Origin: Streptomyces sp. DSM 15324
GTDB taxonomy: Bacteria; Actinomycetota; Actinomycetes; Streptomycetales; Streptomycetaceae
Direction of reading: 5' to 3'
NCBI RefSeq assembly: GCF_001514285.1
Contig: NZ_KQ949023.1
Span: 620,001-684,000 of the forward strand
Length of the DNA: 64,000 nucleotides
Part shown: one piece after another, positions 56,757 through 64,000 of the stretch
Numbering within the stretch: the first letter of the stretch is position 1
Layout: each line of letters opens with the position of its first letter
Program-made: the position numbers and the translations under genes
The notes under the pieces: generated by a model
The model's database searches: none
What the model was told of the DNA's origin: nothing
What the model saw: the letters and a program-made list of their open reading frames with translations, nothing else

Positions 56757-59700
56757 ATGTTCGAGGAGCTGCGGAGGGTACTCGGACAAGAAGGCCGGCC
56801 GTCCCTGGGGCAGGAGGAACTCCTCGACATTCTCTGGCTGGCGGCACGTGTTCCGTCCGGCCCGGCGGCACCACTGGCCGCGCGCATCCCGCCCGGCACC
56901 GACCCGGAGTCCCCGGACGCCGAGGTCTCCCCGCTCGGCGGGGAGCCGGACCCGGAAGCGACCGCACCCCCCGGCACCACGGCGGGAAAGGGACGGGGGA
57001 GCACCCGGAGAACCGCCCGCCCGGACGACCCCCAATTGCCGGTCGTCTCCGGTCCTCTGACCGCCGAACCGCCGACCGGAGCCCTGTGGACCCCGGGCGC
57101 CCGGGCCCTCGGCCCGACCCTTGCCCTGGGCCGGGCCCTGCGTCCGCTGAAACGGCGCGTCCCGAGCCGTCGGCGCAGTGAACTCGACGAAGCGGCCACC
57201 GCCGATCTCCAGGCCGACACCCGCACCCCCCAACTGGTACTGCGCGCCCAGCCGGAGCGATGGCTGCGGTTGACCCTGATCATCGACGGCGGCGTGTCCA
57301 TGCCTCTGTGGCAGCGGCAGTGCGCCGAACTCCAGGGCCTCTTCGAACGCAGCGGCGCCTTCCGCCAGGTGGAGACCTACCAGATCCGCTACGGCACCGA
57401 GGGCGCGGAAGTCCGTCTTGGCCGCCCCTGGACCGCCACGACGCCGACCCGGCCGGCCGACACCGTCTCCGACACCGCCGGCCGGACCATGGTGCTGGTC
57501 GTCACCGACGGTGCGGCGGCCGCGTGGCGCGACGGACGCCTGCGGCCGGTGCTCGAAGCCTGGGCCCGCTGCGGTCCCACGGCGGTGCTCCACACCCTGC
57601 CTCGCCGACTGTGGGCGGGCTCCGGCGTGCGAGCGGACGGCTGGCAGGTCGTCTCCCCTCGTCCGGGCGCGGCGAACACCGCGTGGACGGTGACGGACCA
57701 GGTGCTCCCCCCGAGCGTCGCGCCGCCCCCGCCGGTGCCCGTCCCCGTTCTGGAACTGACCCCGGCCGGCTTCTCGACCTGGGCCGCCCTGAACACGGTC
57801 GTCGGACGGCCGGTCCCGGCCCGTCTGTGGGCTCCCGAGCCGAGCCAGGTGCCGGCCGCACCGGTCCGCGTCTCAGTCCGGGACTTCGCCCGCGCCGCCT
57901 CACCCGAGGCCCTGCGCCTGGCCGCGCATCTGGCGGCCATGGCCCCGGTCACCGTGCCCGTGATGCAGCTCGTCCACTCCTGCCTCGACCAGCGTCAGGA
58001 CACCGCGCCACTGGCCGAGGTCTTCCTGGGCGGCCTGCTACAGCCCGTGGAGCCTGAGGACACCGGCCGCACCGGACGCCATCGGCTGTTCGACTTCACC
58101 CCGGAGGCCAAGGACCTGCTCCTGGACGCCGTCCCCACCGCGGAACTCCTCGACTGCAGCCGCCGTGTGGGGGAGCGCATCGAGAGCTTGACAGGCCGCT
58201 CGTCGGACTTCCCGGCCTGGCCGCTGGACCGGGACGAGACGGGAGAGACCGCACCGTTCGCCTACCTCGGACCGGCGATGCGGGCACGGCTGGGGGTGGC
58301 GGGCTCGGTCTCCGACGGCGTGGTCCTGTCGCCGCAGGCTGAGGAGACGGCGTCCGTGTGGGTACCGGGGGAGGCTTCTGCCGAGCCTCCTCGCTGGGAC
58401 CGTCTCATGAGCCAGGCGGCGAGGATCGCCGAGTCACTGGGCGAGCCGCCCGCCGATGTACGGGCCCGGCTGCGCGAGCAGTATGTCGACGCGTTGCTGT
58501 CCCGGTGCCCCGAGGAGGTCCAGAGCGCGTTCGCCCGGGTGCGCGGGGTTCCGCGGGACGCCGATGTGCTGCTTCTGCATCTGCTGAGGTACGTCCATGA
58601 CGAGCCCGGCGCGACGCGCAAGAGCGAGGCGGAGATCGCCGGGGACCTGTTGCGGTATCTCGACGAGCGGGGCCTCTATGTCGTACGCGAGCGTCATTCT
58701 TCACGGAAGGGGGTGGGCAGGCACGACTTGGTCTGGCGCGGTGACGGCTGGAGCTGCCCGGTGGTGATCGAGCGGGCGGCCTCACCCTTCGGCTGGCTGA
58801 TGCCCTGGGACACCTTGACGGTGCCGGTCTTCCTCCTCGCCGTGGACGATGACGAGAAGCCGGATGGACGGGTCCCGTTCGACGAGTGTGCGGTGGCCTG
58901 GCCGGACCGGTCGCTCATCGGCCTGCGCTTCCAGAACCGTGCCCCGACCGGCTCACCGGGCTCGCCGGGAACGCCCAGGATCTGTATCGCCGTCGACATC
59001 GTCGGCTACGGGAAGATGGACAGCCGTACGGGACTGCGGATGCAGGAAGCCCTGCACGACGTCCTCGACCTCGCGATGAGGATGACGGGGGTTCCCCGCC
59101 GCTTGTGGGTCCGCCAGGACCGCGGGGACGGCACACTCGTCCTGCTGCCCCACGGGGTGGACGAGGCGAGAGCGGTCCGCGGCTTCGTGGACGGTCTCGC
59201 CGAGGGGCTGCGGCACGTACGCGAGCGGGGAGTCCGGATGCGGGTGCGGGCCGCACTGGCCCTCGGCGCCGCGGGCGTGAGCGAGCGAGGTGCCGAGGGG
59301 GACGCCGTACTCCATGCCGCCCGCCTGGCCGACTCGGCCGCCCTGCGCGGGTCACGGGCCGACTGCGCGCTCATCGTGTCCGAGTCGCTCTACGAGAGCG
59401 TGCCTGAACTCCACGGCCGCCTCCAGCGGGTACGCGTAGCGGAAAAGGCACTCCGGACCTGGGCGTGGCTGCGGCCCGATCCGCCCCGGCTTCCCGACCC
59501 GGATCGCTCCAACGCGGTGCTGATCGGGGTTGGCGCCTACACGGAACTGCCCCGTCTGCCGCAGGTCGGCGTGGGACTGCGAGAGCTGTCGCTGCTGTTC
59601 ACGGATCCGTCGGAGGGTATCTTCAGCGGAGCACGTACCACGGTGCTGCCGGACCCGGACGACGGAGCGGCGGTCCTCGGCGTCGTCGCCCACGCGGCAA

Positions 59701-60191
59701 CCTCAGCCGTGGACACCCTGCTGGTGTACTTCGCGGGACACGGCCTGTACGACTCGGTCTCCGGCGAGCTGAGCCTGGCTCTTCGCCGCAGTCGTCCGTA
59801 CGCGCCCGTCACGGGCGTGCCGTTCGACGACATCCGGAGAGTGGTCCGCAGCAGTGCGGCTCGGCACAAGATCGTCATCCTGGACTGCTGCTACAGCGGG
59901 TCCCCGGGGGCCGACGGTTTGCCCGGGGTCTTCAACGCCGTGCCGTCGGACGATGTGACCGTCCTGGCGGTGTCGGCTCCGCCCGGGGACGGGTGCATGG
60001 CGCTCACCGGAGAACTCGTCGACGTCCTGGCCGCAGGTCTGGACGACGGGTCGGAGGTCGTCTCGCTGAGGGTGCTGCATCAGGAGTTGCGGCAACGGCT
60101 CAGGGCGGCCGGACTTCCTGAGCCGACGCTCAAAGTCCCTGACGACAACGGTGAGATCGCGTTCGCCCGAAACCGGAGCCGTCACCGGTAG
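56757..60191 (+). CDS. vWA-like / nucleotidyl-cyclase-like / caspase multidomain protein
   Basis: This is a 1,144-residue fusion. Residues about 1-160 are helical then disordered, like SAV_2336-type N-termini. About 170-335 is a vWA-like domain (LTLIIDGGVSM, degenerate MIDAS starting Asp177; TMVLVVTDGAAAAW). A winged-helix-like part follows (HRLFDFTPEAKDLLLDAV). About 560-735 is unrecognised. About 740-915 resembles a class III cyclase: CIAVDIVGYGKMD (Asp747) and VRQDRGDGTLVLLP (Asp791), the two metal-Asp positions. About 925-1135 is a caspase-like domain (VYFAGHGLYD, His995; ILDCCYSGSPG, Cys1045). It ends the module and converges on zur. Confidence 0.9.
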   Translation: MFEELRRVLGQEGRPSLGQEELLDILWLAARVPSGPAAPLAARIPPGTDPESPDAEVSPLGGEPDPEATAPPGTTAGKGRGSTRRTARPDDPQLPVVSGPLTAEPPTGALWTPGARALGPTLALGRALRPLKRRVPSRRRSELDEAATADLQADTRTPQLVLRAQPERWLRLTLIIDGGVSMPLWQRQCAELQGLFERSGAFRQVETYQIRYGTEGAEVRLGRPWTATTPTRPADTVSDTAGRTMVLVVTDGAAAAWRDGRLRPVLEAWARCGPTAVLHTLPRRLWAGSGVRADGWQVVSPRPGAANTAWTVTDQVLPPSVAPPPPVPVPVLELTPAGFSTWAALNTVVGRPVPARLWAPEPSQVPAAPVRVSVRDFARAASPEALRLAAHLAAMAPVTVPVMQLVHSCLDQRQDTAPLAEVFLGGLLQPVEPEDTGRTGRHRLFDFTPEAKDLLLDAVPTAELLDCSRRVGERIESLTGRSSDFPAWPLDRDETGETAPFAYLGPAMRARLGVAGSVSDGVVLSPQAEETASVWVPGEASAEPPRWDRLMSQAARIAESLGEPPADVRARLREQYVDALLSRCPEEVQSAFARVRGVPRDADVLLLHLLRYVHDEPGATRKSEAEIAGDLLRYLDERGLYVVRERHSSRKGVGRHDLVWRGDGWSCPVVIERAASPFGWLMPWDTLTVPVFLLAVDDDEKPDGRVPFDECAVAWPDRSLIGLRFQNRAPTGSPGSPGTPRICIAVDIVGYGKMDSRTGLRMQEALHDVLDLAMRMTGVPRRLWVRQDRGDGTLVLLPHGVDEARAVRGFVDGLAEGLRHVRERGVRMRVRAALALGAAGVSERGAEGDAVLHAARLADSAALRGSRADCALIVSESLYESVPELHGRLQRVRVAEKALRTWAWLRPDPPRLPDPDRSNAVLIGVGAYTELPRLPQVGVGLRELSLLFTDPSEGIFSGARTTVLPDPDDGAAVLGVVAHAATSAVDTLLVYFAGHGLYDSVSGELSLALRRSRPYAPVTGVPFDDIRRVVRSSAARHKIVILDCCYSGSPGADGLPGVFNAVPSDDVTVLAVSAPPGDGCMALTGELVDVLAAGLDDGSEVVSLRVLHQELRQRLRAAGLPEPTLKVPDDNGEIAFARNRSRHR

Positions 60192-60221
60192 GAGTGCGCC
60201 GGTTCGGGCGAGCGGCCGCTC

Positions 60222-60638
60222 CTAGGAAACCGCTCCCGCGCACTCCGCGCAGGTCCCGAAGATCTCCACCGTGTGCGCCACGTTCACATACCCGTGCTCC
60301 GCGGCGATCGTCTCCGCCCACTTCTCCACCGCCGGGCCCTCCACCTCGACCGCCTTGCCGCAGGTGCGGCAGACGAGGTGATGGTGGTGGTCGCCGGTGG
60401 AGCAGCGGCGGTACACGGACTCGCCGTCGGAGGTGCGCAGGACGTCCACCTCGCCGGCGTCGGCGAGGGACTGGAGGGTGCGGTACACGGTGGTCAGGCC
60501 GACGGAGTCGCCCTTGTGCTTGAGCATGTCGTGGAGTTCCTGCGCGCTGCGGAACTCGTCGACCTCGTCCAGTGCCGCCGCGACGGCGGCGCGCTGCCGG
60601 GTGGCACGGCCCTTCACGGGCGGTCCAGCGGTCGTCAC
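60222..60638 (-). CDS. zur: Zinc uptake regulator Zur (Fur family)
   Basis: This 138-residue Fur-family repressor has an N-terminal winged helix (RATRQRAAVAAALDEVDEFR, then VGLTTVYRTLQSLADAGEVD). The metal-binding part has GDHHHHLVCRTCGKAVEVEG and IFGTCAECAGAV, the Cys4 structural zinc and His-rich sensory site. Position after znuACB on the same strand identifies it as Zur rather than Fur or PerR. The GTG at 60638 lies behind GAGGAG. It is probably the last gene of a four-gene operon and thus partly autoregulated through the boxes before znuA. Confidence 0.95.
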   Translation of the reverse strand: MTTAGPPVKGRATRQRAAVAAALDEVDEFRSAQELHDMLKHKGDSVGLTTVYRTLQSLADAGEVDVLRTSDGESVYRRCSTGDHHHHLVCRTCGKAVEVEGPAVEKWAETIAAEHGYVNVAHTVEIFGTCAECAGAVS

Positions 60639-60697
60639 CGTTGCCTCCTCACGTCTGCGGCTTGCCGGGCCATTGTGCCAGCCCGCCCCGAGCCGAG

Positions 60698-61600
60698 TCA
60701 GACACCGGCCGCGCCGCCCGCCCCCCGAGTGGCCGGAATCGTGCACTCCGCCGGGTCCCCGGCGGGGTGGGCGGCGGCGGCCGCGCGGGCGCGGCGGCGG
60801 GCCAGGGGAGCGGCCAGCGCGCCGAGCGCGAGGAACGCGGCGATGGTCAGCAGCACGATCGTCGCCCCGGGCGGGACGTCCTGGTAGTACGAGGTGACGG
60901 TGCCGCCGACGGTCACGCTCACGCCGATCGCCACGGCGATCGCGAAGGTCGCGGCGAAGCTGCGGCTGAGCTGCTGGGCGGCGGCGACCGGGACCACCAT
61001 CAGGGCGGACACCAGCAGCAGGCCGACGACCCGCATGGCGACCGTCACGGTCACCGCCGCCGTGACCGCGGTCAGCAGGTTCAGGGCGCGCACGGGGAGG
61101 CCGGTGACGCGGGCGAACTCCTCGTCCTGGCTGACCGCGAACAGCTGGCGGCGCAGGCCCACGGTGACCAGGACGACGAACGCGGCCAGCAGGCAGATCG
61201 ACGTGACGTCGGAGGCCGACACCGTCGACAGGGAGCCGAAGAGGTACGAGGTGAGGTTCGCGTTGGAGCCGCCCGGCGCGAGGTTGATGAACATGACGCC
61301 GCCGGCCATACCGCCGTAGAAGAGCATGGCGAGGGCGATGTCGCCGCGGGTGCGGCCGTACCAGCGGATGAGTTCCATCAGCACCGCGCCGAGGACGGAG
61401 ACCGCGGTCGCCATCCAGACCGGGGACGCGGAGAGCAGGAAGCCGAGGCCGACGCCGGTCATGGCGACATGGCCGATGCCGTCGCCCATCAGGGCCTGGC
61501 GGCGCTGGACGAGGTAGATGCCGACGGCGGGGGCGGTGATGCCGACCAGGACGGCGGCGAGCAGCGCCCGCTGCATGAAGGCGTAGTCGAGGAAGTCCAT
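60698..61600 (-). CDS. znuB: Zinc ABC transporter permease ZnuB
   Basis: This 300-residue permease of the ABC-3 (metal) family has about eight membrane helices. It starts MDFLDYAFMQRALLAAVLVG and includes the conserved YLVQRRQALMGDGIGHVAMTG coupling-loop region and GLLLVSALMVVPVAAAQQLS. It moves Zn2+ across the membrane with ZnuC and ZnuA. The start overlaps the znuC stop by one base. A 59-bp gap leads to zur. Confidence 0.95.
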   Translation of the reverse strand: MDFLDYAFMQRALLAAVLVGITAPAVGIYLVQRRQALMGDGIGHVAMTGVGLGFLLSASPVWMATAVSVLGAVLMELIRWYGRTRGDIALAMLFYGGMAGGVMFINLAPGGSNANLTSYLFGSLSTVSASDVTSICLLAAFVVLVTVGLRRQLFAVSQDEEFARVTGLPVRALNLLTAVTAAVTVTVAMRVVGLLLVSALMVVPVAAAQQLSRSFAATFAIAVAIGVSVTVGGTVTSYYQDVPPGATIVLLTIAAFLALGALAAPLARRRARAAAAAHPAGDPAECTIPATRGAGGAAGV

Positions 61601-62382
61601 CAGCTCAGCAGTCCTGTGCGCATCGGTTCGGCACCCGCCGGGGCGTGCGGGTGGACGTGGTCGTGGCCGGGCAGGGCATGCTGGCCGACGGCCTTCGGCG
61701 GCGGGCCGTCGTGCTGCACGCAGCCGTCGCGCAGGACGACCGCCCGGTCGATCAGGGGTTCCAGGGGGCCCAGTTCGTGCAGGACGAGCAGGACCGTCGT
61801 ACCGGCCGCGACCTGGCTCTTCAGGGTCTGGGCCAGGACCTCTTGGCTGGCCAGGTCCACGCCCGCCATCGGCTCGTCCATGATGAGCAGTTCGGGCTCG
61901 GAGGCGAGGGCGCGGGCGATCAGGACGCGCTGGTGCTGGCCGCCGGAGAGCGCGTCGACGTTGTCCCTGGCCCGGTCCGCCATGCCGACGAGGTCCAGGG
62001 CGTGCCGTACGGCCTCCCGGTCGCCCTTGCGGAAGACGCCGAAGCGGGTGCGGGAGAGGCGGCCGGAGGAGACGACCTCGGTGACGGTGGCGGGGACGCC
62101 GCCGGCGGCCGTGGTGCGCTGGGGCACGTAACCGATGCGCGCCCAGTCCCGGAACCGGCGGCGGGGCGTGCCGAACAGCTCGATCTCGCCGGAGCCGATC
62201 GGTACCTGGCCGATGACGGTCCGCACGGCGGTGGACTTGCCGGAGCCGTTGGCGCCGAGCAGCGCGACGACCTCACCGCGGTGCACGGTGAGGTCGATGC
62301 CCCGCAGGACCGGGCGCGCGCCCAGGTCGGCGCGGACTCCGCGCAGGGAGATGACGGGCTCCGTCATACCGCTTCCGGTCAT
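61600..62382 (-). CDS. znuC: Zinc ABC transporter ATP-binding protein ZnuC
   Basis: This 260-residue ABC ATPase has Walker A LLGANGSGKST, Q-loop YVPQRT, signature ALSGGQHQR, Walker B LLIMDEPMAGVD and H-loop LLVLHELGPLE. A His-containing tail (DHVHPHAPAGAEP) may sense zinc. The ATG at 62382 has GGAG seven to nine bases upstream; an internal ATG at 62367 is possible. It lies 22 bp downstream of znuA and overlaps znuB by one base. Confidence 0.95.
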   Translation of the reverse strand: MTGSGMTEPVISLRGVRADLGARPVLRGIDLTVHRGEVVALLGANGSGKSTAVRTVIGQVPIGSGEIELFGTPRRRFRDWARIGYVPQRTTAAGGVPATVTEVVSSGRLSRTRFGVFRKGDREAVRHALDLVGMADRARDNVDALSGGQHQRVLIARALASEPELLIMDEPMAGVDLASQEVLAQTLKSQVAAGTTVLLVLHELGPLEPLIDRAVVLRDGCVQHDGPPPKAVGQHALPGHDHVHPHAPAGAEPMRTGLLS

Positions 62383-62404
62383 GCCGCTTTCTCCGATCGG
62401 CTGG

Positions 62405-63361
62405 TCACTTGGCTCCCAGGGCCTTCTGGAGCGCCTTGAGGTTCGCCTGCTGAACCGAGAAGTAGTCCTTGCCGCGGGACTTGTCCGTGATGCCCTCGAT
62501 CGGGTCGAGGACGTCCGTCTTCAGCCCGGCGTCGGAGGCGATGGTCTTCGCGGTCTTGTCGCTGACGAGCGTCTCGTAGAACACGGTGGTGACGCCGTCG
62601 GCCTTCGCCATCTTCTCAAGCTCCTTCACGCGCGCGGCGCTGGGCTCCGACTCGGGGTCGAGGCCGTTGATGGCCTCCTCGGTCAGGCCGTAGCGCTCGG
62701 CGAGGTAGCCGAAGGCGGCGTGGGTGGTGACGAACACCTTGGACCTGGTGTCCGCCAGGCCGTCCTTGAACTCGGTGTTCAGGGCGTCGAGCTGCTTCAC
62801 CAGGGCCGCGGTGTTGGCCTTGTAGTCGGCCGCGTGGTCCGGGTCGGCCTTCTCGAAGGCCTTGCCGACGCCCTCGGCGACCTGGGCGTAGCGCACCGGG
62901 TCGAGCCAGATGTGGGGGTCGAGGCCGGACAGCTCCTCGTTCTCGTGGTCGTCGTGCTCGGCCGCGTGGCCGCCGACCTCGTTGCCGTGCTTCTCCAGGG
63001 AGGTCAGGGAGGCGGCGTCGATCTTGGTCTTGACCTCGGACTGGGCCACCGCGTCGTCGACGGAGGGCTGGAGGTTCTTGACGTAGAGCACCGCGTCGGA
63101 CTCCTGGAGCTGCGCGGTCTGCCGGGCGCTGATCTCCAGGTCGTGCGGTTCCTGGCCGGGCTGGGTGAGACTGGTGACGTGGACGTGGTCGCCGCCTATC
63201 CGCTCGGCGAGGAAGGCCATCGGGTAGAACGACGCGACGACGTCGAACCTGTCGGTGTTGCCGGCGGCACTGGCCCCCGAGCAGGCGGTGAGGGTGCCGA
63301 GCCCGAGGGCGGCGGTAGCCGCCATGGCTATGCCGGATATGCGCTGACGCCGTACGTTCAT
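62405..63361 (-). CDS. znuA: Zinc ABC transporter substrate-binding lipoprotein ZnuA
   Basis: This 318-residue lipoprotein has a signal peptide with lipobox LTAC (GLGTLTACSGAS), making that Cys the lipid anchor. The cluster A-I domain has the first metal His in RIGGDHVHVTS. A His/Asp/Glu-rich flexible loop (GGHAAEHDDHENEELSG) precedes DPHIWLDPVRYAQVAEG, the second His. Later ligands are in VTTHAAFGYLAERYG and the C-terminal SDKTAKTIASDAG. The start may be 63361, 63370 or a TTG at 63379; the transcript may be leaderless, because the promoter -10 element lies at the start codons. It leads the operon. Confidence 0.95.
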   Translation of the reverse strand: MNVRRQRISGIAMAATAALGLGTLTACSGASAAGNTDRFDVVASFYPMAFLAERIGGDHVHVTSLTQPGQEPHDLEISARQTAQLQESDAVLYVKNLQPSVDDAVAQSEVKTKIDAASLTSLEKHGNEVGGHAAEHDDHENEELSGLDPHIWLDPVRYAQVAEGVGKAFEKADPDHAADYKANTAALVKQLDALNTEFKDGLADTRSKVFVTTHAAFGYLAERYGLTEEAINGLDPESEPSAARVKELEKMAKADGVTTVFYETLVSDKTAKTIASDAGLKTDVLDPIEGITDKSRGKDYFSVQQANLKALQKALGAK

Positions 63362-63397
63362 GACAGTCATTTTCAACAAATATGGAAACCGTTGTCA
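63361..63397 (-). promoter_or_regulatory. Tandem Zur boxes overlapping the znuA promoter
   Basis: Box 1 (63361-63375) reads TGACAGT-C-ATTTTCA, a close match to the 7-1-7 Zur palindrome TGAAAAT-N-ATTTTCA. Box 2 (63383-63397) reads TGGAAAC-C-GTTGTCA, also 7-1-7. Centres are 22 bp apart, on one face of the helix. On the minus strand TTGACA (63393-63398) and TGAAAA (63370-63375), 17 bp apart, form -35/-10 elements within the boxes, so Zur binding would block the polymerase. Confidence 0.78.
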
Positions 63398-63555
63398 ACA
63401 AGCCCGTCCCAGGTCCGGTGCAGGAGTGGGTAAGGGCTGGGCAAAGGGCCGGGTAAGGGAACCGATTTGATTCAGGGGGAGCCCCCGCCGGTACCCTGAA
63501 CCATTCGCTGGAAGCATCTCGCTTCGTCGCCCGTCGTCGTTATGAAGAGAGCACC

Positions 63556-64000
63556 GTGGCCGCCGACAAGATCGACACCATCGTCAGCCTGAGCAAGCGC
63601 CGTGGCTTTGTATTCCCCTGTAGTGAGATCTACGGCGGCCAGCGTGCCGCCTGGGACTACGGACCGCTGGGTGTCGAGCTCAAGGAGAACCTGAAGCGCC
63701 AGTGGTGGCGCTACATGGTGACGTCGCGCGAGGACGTGGTCGGTATCGACTCGTCCGTCATCCTGGCCCCCGAGGTCTGGGTCGCCTCCGGTCACGTCGC
63801 CACCTTCTCCGACCCGCTGACCGAGTGCACCTCCTGCCACAAGCGGTTCCGCGCGGACCACCTGGAGGAGGCCTACGAGGCCAAGCACGGCCGTCCCCCG
63901 GCGAACGGCCTGGCCGACATCAACTGCACCCACTGCGGCACGAAGGGCCAGTTCACCGAGCCCAAGCAGTTCTCGGGTCTGCTCTCGACCCACCTCGGCC
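63556..64000 (+). CDS. glyS: Glycine--tRNA ligase (3' end outside window)
   Basis: The gene is open from a GTG at 63556 to the right edge (148 complete codons). The sequence [20 protein letters not shown] followed by [20 protein letters not shown] is the start of the alpha2-type (eukaryote-like) glycyl-tRNA synthetase of actinobacteria, including class II motif 1. A CTSCHK and CTHCGTKG pair form the zinc-binding insertion of this subtype. AAGAGAG precedes the start. Glycyl-tRNA synthetase charges tRNA-Gly. It is divergent from the zinc operon, and the enzyme itself carries a zinc site. Confidence 0.95.
   Translation, partial: MAADKIDTIVSLSKRRGFVFPCSEIYGGQRAAWDYGPLGVELKENLKRQWWRYMVTSREDVVGIDSSVILAPEVWVASGHVATFSDPLTECTSCHKRFRADHLEEAYEAKHGRPPANGLADINCTHCGTKGQFTEPKQFSGLLSTHLG

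Overview
The window is high-GC actinobacterial chromosome, almost certainly Streptomyces. Codon third positions are strongly G/C, GTG and TTG starts are common, and genes often overlap by 1-4 bases. The core order (hrcA-dnaJ, rsmE, HIT, rnz, phoH-ybeY-CBS protein-era, leuA, recO-uppS, znuACB-zur, glyS) is the familiar Streptomyces backbone. Accessory blocks interrupt it in several places. I saw no tRNA, rRNA or CRISPR array.

Layout. 1-6.6 kb: a truncated Uma2-type gene, a DUF3097 gene, a metallo-hydrolase, CIRCE-controlled hrcA-dnaJ, a nitronate monooxygenase, rsmE and a VOC protein. 6.6-14 kb: a lipoprotein, a full tricorn-type protease, a HIT protein, RNase Z, an adenine-deaminase-like enzyme and an MFS transporter. 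14.2-18.6 kb: an IclR regulator divergent from kdgD-gudD (D-glucarate catabolism), then a PfkB kinase. 18.8-23.5 kb: phoH carrying an in-frame intein, ybeY, a CBS membrane protein and two small genes. 23.7-26.8 kb: a three-gene secreted/WxL surface-protein locus. 26.8-29.8 kb: glnK and amtB, split by a tnpB-only IS200/IS605-type element inserted in the last codon of amtB. 29.9-36.9 kb: era, a regulator/epimerase pair, an MFS-beta-glucosidase operon and a protealysin-like protease with an emfourin-type inhibitor. 37.0-43.6 kb: a leucine leader peptide and leuA, a TerB-like protein, a sialidase, an ECF sigma factor with a membrane partner, a PTP-like protein and a GNAT. 43.7-50.3 kb: the SCO2525-SCO2521-type cluster of unknown function plus a membrane protein. 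50.4-52.0 kb: recO-uppS. 52.3-60.2 kb: a tightly coupled four-gene vWA-MoxR-VMAP conflict module with two caspase-like domains. 60.2-63.4 kb: the zinc uptake operon znuA-znuC-znuB-zur with two Zur-like boxes. 63.6 kb to the end: the start of glyS.

How the parts work together. The most notable system is the 52.3-60.2 kb module. Its AAA+ ATPase and vWA-like protein probably control proteolytic effectors: a caspase-VMAP protein and the C-terminal caspase of a 1,144-residue vWA/cyclase-like/caspase fusion. A lipase-like hydrolase heads the operon. This is most simply read as a regulated suicide or anti-phage system. Two selfish elements sit in conserved genes: a class 3 intein with homing-endonuclease motifs next to the Walker B motif of PhoH, and the TnpB element at the 3' end of amtB. 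Both insertions keep the host gene readable. Several regulatory sites can be read directly: CIRCE, GlnR-like repeats, two Zur boxes overlapping a promoter, a leucine attenuator and two palindromic operator candidates.
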